Source: Nereida sp. MMG025 (GTDB lineage Bacteria; Pseudomonadota; Alphaproteobacteria; Rhodobacterales; Rhodobacteraceae). From it: a DNA stretch of 64,000 nucleotides. Below, one piece after another: positions 11,082 through 19,853 of the stretch; the stretch's first letter is position 1; the number at the start of each line of letters is the position of its first letter. The stretch spans positions 372,001 to 436,000 of the forward strand of contig NZ_JAKFZN010000001.1 in NCBI RefSeq assembly GCF_021654165.1. Direction: 5' to 3'. The notes below the pieces were generated by a model, which worked only from the letters and a program-made list of their open reading frames with translations, had not been told where the DNA came from and did not search any database. A program made the position numbers and the translations under genes.

Positions 11082-11156
11082 AAAAAAAGGCTCCTTTGAC
11101 CAATGGGTGAAACCCTAGCCAAAGAAGCCTTCATTCTCAAAGCCACAAGCGCGTGA

Positions 11157-11702
11157 TCAGTCGGTCACACGCACCTCAACCATGCGGTCAGGCTGGCCGG
11201 TGACGGCCCCGTTGCGATTGCCCTGCTTGATTGCATCGACCACATCCATCCCTTCGGTCACCTCACCCACGATGGTATATTGACCATCCAGATGGGGCGC
11301 AGGCGCGAACATGATAAAGAACTGGCTGTTTGCACTGTTGGGGCTTTGCGACCGCGCCATGCCTACAACGCCGCGCTCGAAACTGCGCTGGTCCGTGAAC
11401 TCGGCAGGCAGATCAGGCAAGCTGGAGCCACCCATGCCCGCGCGGCGCATGTCGCTGCCCATCTTGCCGTTCTCCACATCACCCGTTTGCGCCATAAAGC
11501 CCGAGATGACACGGTGGAACACCACGTCGTTATACTGGCCTTCGGCCGCAAGCGTCTGAATGCGTGTGACATGCTGCGGGGCGATGGTTTCAAACAGATC
11601 AATCTTGATCGTGCCATTCGCCTCGCCAGCCACATCAATCTCGATCCCCGCAGCAAATGCAGGGCTCGCGCTGAGCAATATTGCCAAAAGCGCCTTACGC
11701 AT
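11157..11702 (-). CDS. Periplasmic peptidyl-prolyl cis-trans isomerase (cyclophilin type)
   Basis: A 181-residue cyclophilin that catalyses prolyl isomerisation during protein folding. The signal peptide MRKALLAILLSASPAFA directs it to the periplasm. Active-site residues are seen in VVFHRVISGFMAQTGD (about 59-74) and ANSQFFIMFAPAPHLDGQYTIVGEV. Its start overlaps the stop of the upstream cytoplasmic cyclophilin by eight bases, so the two are translationally coupled. The proteins are clearly paralogous over their whole length apart from the signal. Confidence 0.92.
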   Translation of the reverse strand: MRKALLAILLSASPAFAAGIEIDVAGEANGTIKIDLFETIAPQHVTRIQTLAAEGQYNDVVFHRVISGFMAQTGDVENGKMGSDMRRAGMGGSSLPDLPAEFTDQRSFERGVVGMARSQSPNSANSQFFIMFAPAPHLDGQYTIVGEVTEGMDVVDAIKQGNRNGAVTGQPDRMVEVRVTD

Positions 11703-12201
11703 CGGCGGCCACTTTCACGCTGATCATACGGTCAGGTTCCGCAGGTGGCTCGCCCCGCGTGATGGCATCCACATGCTCCATCCCCTCGATCACGCGGCCA
11801 TAGACCGTGTACTGACCGTTCAGGAAATGGTTGTCGTTAAAGTTGATAAAGAACTGGCTGTTTGCGCTGTTGGGGTTGGCCGAACGGGCCGCACCAAGCG
11901 TGCCGCGGTCATGGGGCAGCTTGGAAAACTCGGCTGGCAGATCAGGCAGGCTTGAGCCACCGGTGCCTGCCATACGCAGGTTGAAATCGTTTTCCATGTT
12001 GCCGTTGGCCACATCGCCTGTCTGCGCCATGAACCCGTCGATCACACGGTGAAAGGCCACATTGTCATACTGTCCGCTGCGCGCCAATTCCTTCATGCGC
12101 GCTGTGTGTTCGGGCGCGACATCTGCCATCAGTTCGATGGTGACGGTGCCGCCCTTCAGTTCCATAAGAATTGTATTTTCTGGGTCTTTGATTTCAGCCA
12201 T
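11695..12201 (-). CDS. Cytoplasmic peptidyl-prolyl cis-trans isomerase (cyclophilin type)
   Basis: A 168-residue cyclophilin without a signal peptide (MAEIKDPENTILMEL). The ATG at 12201 is chosen because CAGGAGTTTCC precedes it; a longer frame to 12258 has no such site. The active-site stretch VAFHRVIDGFMAQTGD and the core ANSQFFINFNDNHFLNGQYTVYGRV are present. It is the first gene of a minus-strand operon followed by the periplasmic paralogue and the DUF3179 gene, and is divergent from pgk across 115 bp. Confidence 0.93.
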   Translation of the reverse strand: MAEIKDPENTILMELKGGTVTIELMADVAPEHTARMKELARSGQYDNVAFHRVIDGFMAQTGDVANGNMENDFNLRMAGTGGSSLPDLPAEFSKLPHDRGTLGAARSANPNSANSQFFINFNDNHFLNGQYTVYGRVIEGMEHVDAITRGEPPAEPDRMISVKVAADA

Positions 12202-12316
12202 TGGAAACTCCTGTTGTCCGTTGCGCGGCAACCTAGGGCGGATCAACCCGATTGCCAAGCAGGTCGCCGCTGCGTAAGACGAGGGCGCTTCACCATTCGA
12301 TCAAGGAGACCGCGAC

Positions 12317-13498
12317 ATGGGCTGGAAAACACTGGATGATATGGCGCTGTCTGGCAAACGCGTGCTGACCCGCGTGGACATTAACGTGCCGATGGATGAC
12401 GCAGGCCAGATCACCGACGCAACCCGGATTGATCGGATTGTGCCCACCATCACCGACATCCGCGCAAAAGGCGGATCGCCCGTTCTTTTGGCCCATTTTG
12501 GACGGCCCAAGGGCAAAGTCGTGCCCGAAATGTCGCTTGAACCTTTGGTCCCTGCCCTGTCTGATGCCTTCGGCGCGCCTGTGACCTTTATCGCCAAACC
12601 CGAGCGCACAGCGATCGACGCGCTGCCCGCAGATGCCATCATCCTGATCGAAAACACCCGCTTTTCACCCATGGAAGAGGCCAACGATCCGCAAATGGCG
12701 CAGTTTCTGGCCTCCTTGGGGGATGTCTATTGCAACGATGCGTTTTCCGCCGCCCACCGCGCCCATGCCAGCACCGAAGGTGTGGCGCACCATCTGCCCG
12801 CTTGCGCCGGTCGCCTGATGCAAGCCGAGCTTTTCGCGCTTGAAGCAGCCCTTGCCACGCCCAAACGGCCCGTGGTGGCCGTTGTGGGCGGGGCCAAAGT
12901 CTCGACCAAGCTGGATTTGCTGTCTAACCTGATTGAAAAGGTCGATCATCTGGTGATCGGTGGCGGCATGGCCAACACCTTTCTGGCCGCCCAAGGCATT
13001 GATGTGGGCAAATCGCTGTGTGAAAACGATCTGGCCGATACCGCCCGCGCCGTGATGGACAAAGCCCGCGCGCAGAATTGCGAATTGATCCTGCCAGTGG
13101 ACGTGGTTGTGGCCCGCGAATTTGCAGCAGGTGCCGCCAACGAAACCGTGGCCGCCGATGCCTGCCCCGCCGATGCTATGATCCTTGACGCAGGCCCCGC
13201 GTCTGTCGCCAAAATCGCCGCAACACTGGCGAGCGCCAAAACCCTGATCTGGAATGGCCCGCTCGGCGCGTTCGAGATCACCCCTTTCGATGCGGCCACC
13301 AACGCCGCCGCAGCGCAGGCCGCCAAACTGACACGCGCGGGCGCTCTGATCTCGGTCGCAGGCGGTGGCGACACGGTCGCGGCCCTCAATCAGGCAGGCG
13401 CGGCCGATGATTTCACCTATATCTCGTCCGCGGGTGGTGCATTTCTTGAGTGGATGGAAGGCAAAACGCTTCCCGGTGTTGCCGCTTTAATGAGCTGA
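12317..13498 (+). CDS. pgk: Phosphoglycerate kinase
   Basis: Transfers phosphate between 1,3-bisphosphoglycerate and ADP in glycolysis, or the reverse in gluconeogenesis. The 393-residue protein has the N-terminal substrate-binding stretch [10 protein letters not shown], the HFGRPKG motif, the hinge and nucleotide region [10 protein letters not shown], and the C-terminal GGGDTVAA loop. AAGGAGA lies upstream of the ATG. It is followed by a class I aldolase on the same strand after a 99-bp gap holding a hairpin, so part of the glycolytic genes is clustered here. Confidence 0.98.
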   Translation: MGWKTLDDMALSGKRVLTRVDINVPMDDAGQITDATRIDRIVPTITDIRAKGGSPVLLAHFGRPKGKVVPEMSLEPLVPALSDAFGAPVTFIAKPERTAIDALPADAIILIENTRFSPMEEANDPQMAQFLASLGDVYCNDAFSAAHRAHASTEGVAHHLPACAGRLMQAELFALEAALATPKRPVVAVVGGAKVSTKLDLLSNLIEKVDHLVIGGGMANTFLAAQGIDVGKSLCENDLADTARAVMDKARAQNCELILPVDVVVAREFAAGAANETVAADACPADAMILDAGPASVAKIAATLASAKTLIWNGPLGAFEITPFDAATNAAAAQAAKLTRAGALISVAGGGDTVAALNQAGAADDFTYISSAGGAFLEWMEGKTLPGVAALMS

Positions 13499-13557
13499 CC
13501 TGCGCTATTCGCGCACCGTTAGCGCAACCGAGATTGTGCGATGCAATAACCTCACCT

Positions 13558-13594
13558 AAAGACCCTTTAAGACAGCAATATTTAAGGGGTCTTT
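13558..13594 (+). promoter_or_regulatory. Leader hairpin carrying the aldolase Shine-Dalgarno sequence
   Basis: AAAGACCCTTTAA (13558-13570) pairs with TTAAGGGGTCTTT (13582-13594) with one G-U wobble, leaving an 11-base loop. The right arm contains the ribosome site AAGGGG, 8-9 bases before the aldolase ATG (13598), and ends in a short T run. It could be a terminator/attenuator after pgk, a translational switch for the aldolase, or both. Confidence 0.55.
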
Positions 13595-13597
13595 TCT

Positions 13598-14491
13598 ATG
13601 TCGAATGCCGCACAAGCCGCAAAAATCACCGAACAATCTGGCTTTATCGCAGCCCTCGACCAATCTGGCGGATCAACGCCCAAGGCGCTTGGCCTATACG
13701 GTGTCACCGCGGATGCTTACACCAATGACGCGGAAATGTTTGACCTGATCCACGCCATGCGCCGCCGCATTATCAAATCCCCCGCCTTCACGGGCGACAA
13801 GGTGGCAGGCGCGATCCTCTTTGAGATGACAATGGACCGCGACATCGACGGCACCCCCACCGCGCAATACCTGTGGAACGAACGCGGTGTTGTCCCCTTC
13901 CTGAAAACCGACAAGGGGCTGGAGGACGAAGAAGACGGCGTGCAACTGATGAAACCCATGCCCGATCTGGATGCGCTGCTGTCGCGCGCCGTGGACAAGG
14001 GCATTTTCGGGACCAAGATGCGCAGTGTCATCAACCACGCCAACACCAAAGGCATCAAGGCCATCGTCGCACAGCAATTTGCCATCGGGCGCCAAATCAT
14101 CGGGCACGGTCTGGTCCCGATCATCGAACCCGAGATCAACATCAACATGGCCGACAAGGCACAGGCCGAGAACATGCTACGCGACGCCATTCTGGCAGAG
14201 CTTGCGGTTTTGCCAAGCGACCAAAAGATCATGCTCAAACTGACCCTGCCCGAGACGGCCAACCAATACCAAGCCCTGTGCGAACACCCTCAGGTGTTGC
14301 GCGTGGTGGCCCTGTCGGGTGGCTATTCGCGCGCCGAGGCCAATGCGCGTCTGTGCCAGAACACAGGCGTTGTCGCCAGCTTCAGCCGTGCGCTGACCGA
14401 AGGCTTGTCGGCACAGCAAACGGACGCGGAATTTGACGCCACACTCGCCCAGACCATCGGCGAAATTTACGACGCCTCAATCGCAGGCTGA
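13598..14491 (+). CDS. Class I fructose-bisphosphate aldolase
   Basis: Schiff-base aldolase interconverting fructose 1,6-bisphosphate with dihydroxyacetone phosphate and glyceraldehyde 3-phosphate. The 297-residue protein has the class I stretches GFIAALDQSGGSTPKAL (about 14-30), VPFLKTDKGLED and IEPEININMADKAQ, and the lysine-bearing strand IMLKLTLPE (about 210-218). No zinc-site pattern of class II enzymes is seen. The start is fixed by AAGGGG inside the upstream hairpin. It probably works with pgk, eno and PDH encoded nearby. Confidence 0.93.
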   Translation: MSNAAQAAKITEQSGFIAALDQSGGSTPKALGLYGVTADAYTNDAEMFDLIHAMRRRIIKSPAFTGDKVAGAILFEMTMDRDIDGTPTAQYLWNERGVVPFLKTDKGLEDEEDGVQLMKPMPDLDALLSRAVDKGIFGTKMRSVINHANTKGIKAIVAQQFAIGRQIIGHGLVPIIEPEININMADKAQAENMLRDAILAELAVLPSDQKIMLKLTLPETANQYQALCEHPQVLRVVALSGGYSRAEANARLCQNTGVVASFSRALTEGLSAQQTDAEFDATLAQTIGEIYDASIAG

Positions 14492-14610
14492 TCCCCGCCA
14501 CTGCGTCCAAAAAACAGCACAAAGGGGATTCACACGGCGAATCGCTTGCTGTAGTGTCTTGGTATCGGGCCCGCTTAACGAGGTCCGTCCGATATTGAGG
14601 CACGACACCA

Positions 14611-14928
14611 ATGGCACTTTATTCCCAAGGCTCAGCTTATGCGCGCCCCGCGATCGGGGTGTTTGTCTATTTTGTGATTGCCTTTGCCCTTGGCCTCTAC
14701 TTCACCTTCGCCGCCGTTCAGGGCGACTACGGCATTTTCAGCCGCGCCGAAATCAACGCCGATGCCGAAACCCTGCGCGCCCAACGCGACAGCCTGCGCG
14801 TGCAGGTCAGCGTGATGGAAAACAAAACCAAACGCCTGTCCGACACCTTCCTTGATCTGGACCTTCTGGATCAACAGGCCCGCGACGTGCTTGGGTATGT
14901 CCGCCACGACGAGATCGTCATCCGCTAA
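14611..14928 (+). CDS. FtsB/DivIC-type septum formation initiator
   Basis: A 105-residue bitopic membrane protein. It has a short cytoplasmic N-terminus, one transmembrane helix (about 16-36, VFVYFVIAFALGLYFTFAA) and a periplasmic heptad-rich coiled coil (about 48-80, AETLRAQRDSLRVQVSVMENKTKRL). It ends in the DLLDQQARDVLGYVRHDEIVI segment typical of the FtsB family. It should join the FtsQLB divisome subcomplex. It lies immediately upstream of the PDH genes, an arrangement I believe is common in alphaproteobacteria. Confidence 0.85.
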   Translation: MALYSQGSAYARPAIGVFVYFVIAFALGLYFTFAAVQGDYGIFSRAEINADAETLRAQRDSLRVQVSVMENKTKRLSDTFLDLDLLDQQARDVLGYVRHDEIVIR

Positions 14929-15013
14929 CGCGCCTGCCGCCCCCCCCAAATCAGATAATTTCTTCCGCGACATTTATACCTGTTGCGGTATGCTTTTGTG
15001 CGCTTTAGGAGAT

Positions 15014-15029
15014 AGTTTAACGTTAAACT
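15014..15029. promoter_or_regulatory. 16-bp perfect palindrome upstream of pdhA
   Basis: AGTTTAACGTTAAACT is perfectly self-complementary and lies 40 bp before the pdhA start, in an AT-rich stretch of an otherwise GC-rich intergenic region. This is the usual form of a binding site for a dimeric regulator. It does not match the E. coli PdhR consensus, and the regulator is unknown. Confidence 0.45.
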
Positions 15030-15069
15030 GTTTTGAAAACCTGTGCCGACTGGTGAAGGGAGCCCCCAA

Positions 15070-16071
15070 ATGGCTGCGAAGAAATCTTCCGCAAAATCCA
15101 ACGTATCAGCCGAAGAGCTGCTGCATTATTACCGCGAAATGCTGCTGATCCGGCGGTTTGAAGAAAAAGCAGGCCAGCTTTACGGCATGGGTCTGATCGG
15201 CGGGTTCTGCCACCTCTACATCGGTCAGGAAGCTGTTGTCGTCGGTCTGGAAGCCACCGCCAAAGAGGGCGACAAGCGCATCACATCCTACCGCGACCAC
15301 GGCCATATGCTGGCCTGCGGCATGGACCCCAAAGGCGTGATGGCCGAACTGACAGGCCGCGAAGGGGGCTACAGCCGCGGTAAAGGCGGCTCGATGCATA
15401 TGTTCTCCAAAGAAAAGCATTTCTACGGCGGTCACGGCATTGTTGCGGCCCAGGTGCCTCTTGGCGCGGGTCTGGCCTTTGCGGACAAATACAATGGCAA
15501 CGACAACGTCACCTTCATCTACTTCGGCGACGGTGCGGCCAACCAGGGGCAGGTCTACGAGACCTACAACATGGCCGAGCTTTGGGATCTGCCCGCGGTC
15601 TTTGTGATCGAAAACAACCAATACGCCATGGGCACATCGACCCAACGGTCCACCAAATCCCCTTCCTACTTTGCACGTGGCGCCGCTTACGGCATCGAAG
15701 GCGAAGAAGTGGACGGCATGGATGTTCTGGCTGTCAAAGCCGCAGGTGAAAAGGCCGTAGCGCACTGCCGCGCAGGCAAAGGCCCCTACATTCTGGAAAT
15801 CAAAACATACCGTTACCGTGGCCACTCCATGTCGGACCCTGCCAAATACCGGACCCGCGAAGAAGTGCAGAAAATGCGAGACGAACGGGACCCGATCGAA
15901 CAGATCCGCGACATGCTGACCACAGGCAAACACGCCTCAGAAGACGATCTGAAGGCCATCGATAAAGAGATCAAAGCCATCGTGAACGAAGCGGCAGAAT
16001 TCTCGAAAGAAAGCCCAGAGCCCCATGTGGACGAGCTTTGGACAGACATCTACGCAGAAGCGGAGGCCTAA
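15070..16071 (+). CDS. pdhA: Pyruvate dehydrogenase E1 component, alpha subunit
   Basis: Thiamine-diphosphate-dependent subunit of the alpha2beta2 pyruvate decarboxylase, which converts pyruvate to an acetyl group on lipoate. The 333-residue protein carries the ThDP/Mg motif GDG (153-155)...NN (182-183), the active-site RDHGH (75-79) and the phosphorylation-loop-like YRYRGHSMSDPAKYR. GAAGGGAG lies upstream of ATG 15070; a GTG at 15043 in frame is less likely. Three bases separate it from pdhB. Confidence 0.97.
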   Translation: MAAKKSSAKSNVSAEELLHYYREMLLIRRFEEKAGQLYGMGLIGGFCHLYIGQEAVVVGLEATAKEGDKRITSYRDHGHMLACGMDPKGVMAELTGREGGYSRGKGGSMHMFSKEKHFYGGHGIVAAQVPLGAGLAFADKYNGNDNVTFIYFGDGAANQGQVYETYNMAELWDLPAVFVIENNQYAMGTSTQRSTKSPSYFARGAAYGIEGEEVDGMDVLAVKAAGEKAVAHCRAGKGPYILEIKTYRYRGHSMSDPAKYRTREEVQKMRDERDPIEQIRDMLTTGKHASEDDLKAIDKEIKAIVNEAAEFSKESPEPHVDELWTDIYAEAEA

Positions 16072-16074
16072 ATC

Positions 16075-17445
16075 ATGGCAACAGAAATCCTCATGCCCGC
16101 CCTCTCGCCCACTATGGAAGAAGGCACGCTGGCCAAATGGCTGGTCAAGGAAGGCGACACCGTCAACTCGGGCGACATCATGGCCGAGATCGAAACCGAC
16201 AAAGCCACGATGGAATTTGAAGCCGTCGACGAAGGGGTGATCGGCAAAATTCTGGTCGAAGAAGGCACCGAAGGCGTCAAGGTCAACAGCCCCATCGCCG
16301 TGCTTTTGGAAGAGGGTGAAGATGCAGACGCCGTGGCCGATGCCGCCCCCGCGCCTGCCGCTGCTGCGCCGACCAATGTCGAAGCGCCCGCCGCCACACC
16401 GGCTGCTGCGGCACCGCTTGCGCCCGTGCCGGACCAGACCCCCGACTGGCCCGAAGGCACCGAGCTGAAATCCACGACAGTCCGCGAAGCCCTGCGCGAT
16501 GCAATGTCCGAAGAAATGCGCCGCGACGACCGTGTCTATCTGATGGGTGAAGAGGTTGCCGAATACCAAGGCGCCTATAAAATCTCCCAAGGTATGCTGG
16601 ACGAATTCGGCGACAAACGTGTGATCGACACGCCCATCACCGAACACGGCTTTGCGGGGATTGCCACAGGCTCGGCCATGGCTGGTCTGCGCCCGATTGT
16701 GGAATTCATGACGTTTAACTTCGCCATGCAAGCCATTGATCACCTTATCAATTCCGCGGCCAAGACCCTTTATATGTCGGGCGGTCAAATGGGCTGTCCG
16801 ATGGTATTCCGCGGGGCCAATGGCGCCGCTGCCCGCGTTGGCGCGCAACACTCGCAGTGTTATGCGGCGTGGTATATGCAGGTGCCCGGTCTCAAGGTTG
16901 TCATGCCCTATTCGGCCTCTGACGCCAAAGGCCTGATGAAAACCGCGATCCGCGATCCCAACCCTGTGATCTTCCTGGAAAACGAAATCCTTTATGGTCA
17001 GTCTTTCGATGTGCCTGTGATGGATGATTTCACCGTCCCCTTCGGCAAGGCCCGGATCTGGCGCGAAGGCACGGATCTGACGATCGTCAGCTTTGGCATC
17101 GGCATGAAATACGCACTCGAAGCCGCCGAAAAACTGGCCGAAGAGGGCATCAGCGCCGAGGTCATCGACCTGCGCACCCTGCGCCCGATGGACATGGACA
17201 CAGTTCTGGCGTCGGTTATGAAAACCAACCGCTGCGTGACCGTCGAAGAAGGCTGGCCCCAAGGCAGCGTCGGCAGCTACATCGGCAGCCGCATCATGCA
17301 AGAAGCGTTCGATTACCTCGACGCCCCCGTGATCAGCTGCACAGGCAAGGACGTGCCAATGCCCTACGCGGCCAACCTTGAAAAACTTGCGCTGGTCACG
17401 ACCGAAGAAGTGGTCGACGCCTGCAAACAAGTCACCTACCGCTAA
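16075..17445 (+). CDS. pdhB: Pyruvate dehydrogenase E1 component, beta subunit with N-terminal lipoyl domain
   Basis: A 456-residue protein of two parts. Residues ~1-80 form a lipoyl domain with the modifiable lysine K43 in ETDKATME. After an Ala/Pro-rich linker (~85-125) comes the E1-beta transketolase-like domain (~133-456: [64 protein letters not shown]). A lipoyl domain on E1-beta is known from alphaproteobacteria such as Sinorhizobium. Its DNA is almost the same as the lipoyl region of pdhC 1,383 bp downstream. It is cotranscribed with pdhA and pdhC. Confidence 0.97.
   Translation: MATEILMPALSPTMEEGTLAKWLVKEGDTVNSGDIMAEIETDKATMEFEAVDEGVIGKILVEEGTEGVKVNSPIAVLLEEGEDADAVADAAPAPAAAAPTNVEAPAATPAAAAPLAPVPDQTPDWPEGTELKSTTVREALRDAMSEEMRRDDRVYLMGEEVAEYQGAYKISQGMLDEFGDKRVIDTPITEHGFAGIATGSAMAGLRPIVEFMTFNFAMQAIDHLINSAAKTLYMSGGQMGCPMVFRGANGAAARVGAQHSQCYAAWYMQVPGLKVVMPYSASDAKGLMKTAIRDPNPVIFLENEILYGQSFDVPVMDDFTVPFGKARIWREGTDLTIVSFGIGMKYALEAAEKLAEEGISAEVIDLRTLRPMDMDTVLASVMKTNRCVTVEEGWPQGSVGSYIGSRIMQEAFDYLDAPVISCTGKDVPMPYAANLEKLALVTTEEVVDACKQVTYR
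16081..16320 (+). repeat. Direct repeat, copy 1: lipoyl domain of pdhB
   Basis: Aligned by eye with 17464-17703, about 26 of 240 bases differ (roughly 89% identity). The copies share one identical run of 53 bp and another of 47 bp, including synonymous sites. The repeat spacing is 1,383 bp. Confidence 0.85.
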
Positions 17446-17457
17446 GGAGCACGGACA

Positions 17458-18774
17458 ATGCCTACAGAAATTCTCATGCCCGCGCTCTCGCCCACAATGG
17501 AAGAGGGCACGCTGGCCAAATGGCTGGTCAAGGAAGGCGACACCGTCAACTCGGGCGATCTTCTGGCCGAGATTGAAACCGACAAAGCCACGATGGAATT
17601 TGAAGCCGTCGACGAAGGGGTTGTTGGCAAAATCCTCGTTCCCGAAGGCTCCGAAGGCGTCAAGGTCAACAGCCCCATCGCGGTCTTGCTCGAAGACGGT
17701 GAAAGCGCCGATGACATCGGTGCAGCACCTGCCAAAACCCAAGACGCGGCACCCGCCGCAGATGAGGCCCCCGCGCCCGCCGCTGCGGCCGCGGCCGCGA
17801 CCCCTGCCCCCGCTGCGCCAAAATCCAGCGATGGCAGCCGGCTTTTTGCGACACCTCTGGCCCGCCGCATCGCCGCAGACAAAGGCCTTGATCTGTCAGC
17901 GATCAAAGGGTCAGGCCCGCATGGGCGCATCATCAAGGCAGACGTCGAAAATGCAACGGCCCAACCCGCCGCTGCCGCTTCGGCCCCCGCCGCAGATGCC
18001 CCAAAAGCCGCAGCCCCTGCCGCAGGTGCCGCCATGGCGCAAGGCCCGACCACAGATCAGGTCATCGCGATGTATCAGGGCCGCGACTTCGAAGAGGTCA
18101 AACTGGACGGCATGCGCAAAACCATCGCAGCCCGCCTGACCGAAGCCAAACAATCCGTGCCGCACTTCTATCTGCGCCGCGACATTGAACTCGACGCGCT
18201 TCTGGCGTTCCGCGGCCAGTTGAACAAAAATCTCGAAGGGCGCGGCGTGAAACTGTCGGTCAACGACTTCATCATCAAGGCCTGCGCATTGGCCCTGCAA
18301 CAAGTGCCAGAAGCCAACGCCGTCTGGGCAGGCGACCGCACCTTGCAGATGACATCATCAGATGTTGCCGTGGCTGTGGCCATCGAAGGTGGCCTCTTTA
18401 CACCTGTGTTGCAGGATGCGGATCAAAAATCGCTTTCCGCTTTGTCCACGCAGATGAAGGATCTGGCCGCCCGCGCACGCGACCGCAAACTTGCCCCCAA
18501 TGAATACCAAGGCGGCAGCTTTGCAATCTCAAACCTCGGTATGTTCGGCATCGACAACTTCGACGCGATCATCAACCCACCCCACGCCGCAATCCTGGCC
18601 GTGGGCGCTGGTGCGAAAAAACCCGTCGTGGGCGCGGATGGAGAGCTGAAGGTAGCAACAGTCATGTCCACAACACTTTCGGTGGATCACCGCGTGATTG
18701 ACGGCGCAATGGGTGCCAACCTGCTGAACGCGATCAAGGACAACCTTGAAAATCCGATGGGCATGTTGGCCTAA
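17458..18774 (+). CDS. pdhC: Pyruvate dehydrogenase E2, dihydrolipoamide acetyltransferase
   Basis: Core of the PDH complex, transferring the acetyl group from lipoate to CoA. The 438 residues comprise one lipoyl domain (1-80, lysine K43), an Ala/Pro linker, a peripheral-subunit-binding domain (~129-164, [23 protein letters not shown]), a second Ala/Pro linker and the catalytic domain (~208-438) ending with DHRVIDGA (H411, D415). AAGGAGC lies upstream of the ATG. No E3 (lpd) gene follows; the operon ends at a strong terminator, so E3 must be encoded elsewhere. Confidence 0.97.
   Translation: MPTEILMPALSPTMEEGTLAKWLVKEGDTVNSGDLLAEIETDKATMEFEAVDEGVVGKILVPEGSEGVKVNSPIAVLLEDGESADDIGAAPAKTQDAAPAADEAPAPAAAAAAATPAPAAPKSSDGSRLFATPLARRIAADKGLDLSAIKGSGPHGRIIKADVENATAQPAAAASAPAADAPKAAAPAAGAAMAQGPTTDQVIAMYQGRDFEEVKLDGMRKTIAARLTEAKQSVPHFYLRRDIELDALLAFRGQLNKNLEGRGVKLSVNDFIIKACALALQQVPEANAVWAGDRTLQMTSSDVAVAVAIEGGLFTPVLQDADQKSLSALSTQMKDLAARARDRKLAPNEYQGGSFAISNLGMFGIDNFDAIINPPHAAILAVGAGAKKPVVGADGELKVATVMSTTLSVDHRVIDGAMGANLLNAIKDNLENPMGMLA
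17464..17703 (+). repeat. Direct repeat, copy 2: lipoyl domain of pdhC
   Basis: Partner of 16081-16320. Differences cluster at three places (about codons 35-37, 54-55 and 60-64 of the domain), while long stretches are identical even at third codon positions. Confidence 0.85.
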
Positions 18775-18884
18775 GCCCAGGTCCAATCCAAAGACCCTCA
18801 AAAAGGCGTTGCGCTTCCCGCGCGGCGCCTTGTCCATTTGTCACAACCCAACATCGCCCATCCACGGCGGCAAGGGACGCTGAA

Positions 18885-18926
18885 AAAAAGAAAAAGCCGC
18901 GCCCAATCGCGCGGCTTTCCTTTTTC
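18885..18926. terminator. Bidirectional terminator between pdhC and cysE
   Basis: AAAGCCGCGC (18893-18902) pairs with GCGCGGCTTT (18909-18918) around a six-base loop. An A run lies before it and a T run after it, so it can stop transcription of pdhABC on the plus strand and of cysE on the minus strand. Confidence 0.85.
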
Positions 18927-18940
18927 AAAAGGCTAGGACC

Positions 18941-19756
18941 TCATTTGCCCATCGACTTGCCAAGCAGCTGGTCCATACTGATCGACGGTTGCGAACAGCC
19001 CGCTTCGCCGACAATCTTGGCAGGAACGCCCGCCACAGTTTTCATCGGCGGAATATCTTCCAACACCACAGACCCCGCAGCAATGCGGCTGCAATGGCCG
19101 ACGTGGATATTGCCAAGCACATGCGCACCCGCGCCGATCAGCACACCATCGCCGATCTTGGGGTGACGGTCGTCATGTTCCTTGCCCGTGCCGCCAAGCG
19201 TGACCGAATGCAGCATCGACACATTGTCCCCCACCACGGCCGTTTCGCCGACCACAATCGAATGGGCGTGATCAATCATGATGCCTTTGCCAATCTGCGC
19301 GCCAGGATGGATATCCACCCCAAACATCTCGGAATTGCGCATCTGGATGAAATAGGCCAAATCCTTGCGCCCTTCACACCACAACCAATGGCTGACGCGG
19401 TAGGCCTGCACCGCCTGAAACCCTTTGAAATAAAGCAGCGGTTGCATCAGACGCGAACAGGCGGGATCACGATCATAGATTGCCGCAAGATCTGCACGCG
19501 CTGCGTGCCCCAAGCCCGTGTCCGCGGCCAAAACGCCGTCAATAATCTCGGCCAGCAGTTGTTCCGACATCTCGCCAGACGCCAGTTTCAGCGCCAAACG
19601 ATAGGACAACGCCCGTTCAAGCGTGTCGTGGTGTAGGATCGACGAATGGACCAACCCGCCCAAAAGCGGCTCGTCCACAATCGCCTGACGCGCTTCCAGC
19701 TGGACCTGCGCCCAGATCGGATCCACTTCGCTTACCTTGGTGCTTTGTTCAAACAT
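18941..19756 (-). CDS. cysE: Serine O-acetyltransferase
   Basis: Makes O-acetylserine from serine and acetyl-CoA, the first committed step of cysteine synthesis. The 271-residue protein has the N-terminal helical domain (DPIWAQVQLEARQAIVDEPLL...) and a C-terminal left-handed hexapeptide beta-helix (VDIHPGAQIGKGIMIDHAHSIVVGE...), then VLIGAGAHVLGNIHVGHCSRIAAGSVV. AAGGAGGTGCC before the ATG at 19756 settles the start. It is on the same strand as the GTA cluster and 97 bp after g15; no obvious terminator separates them, so GTA read-through is possible. Confidence 0.95.
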   Translation of the reverse strand: MFEQSTKVSEVDPIWAQVQLEARQAIVDEPLLGGLVHSSILHHDTLERALSYRLALKLASGEMSEQLLAEIIDGVLAADTGLGHAARADLAAIYDRDPACSRLMQPLLYFKGFQAVQAYRVSHWLWCEGRKDLAYFIQMRNSEMFGVDIHPGAQIGKGIMIDHAHSIVVGETAVVGDNVSMLHSVTLGGTGKEHDDRHPKIGDGVLIGAGAHVLGNIHVGHCSRIAAGSVVLEDIPPMKTVAGVPAKIVGEAGCSQPSISMDQLLGKSMGK

Positions 19757-19853
19757 TTGGCACCTCCTTACCCGCAGCCATATACGCCCGCGGCCCCGCA
19801 CGCCAAGTCAAAACTTGTGGCGCAGGGGGTCACAATTTCGAATGATTGCCACT

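Noticed and set aside
13567-13585. TTAA repeats in the aldolase leader as a CtrA site
   Set aside because: The spacing between the TTAA halves is 11 bases, not 7; they are parts of the hairpin stem.
15014-15029. CtrA site at the pdhA palindrome
   Set aside because: The two TTAA halves are only two bases apart.
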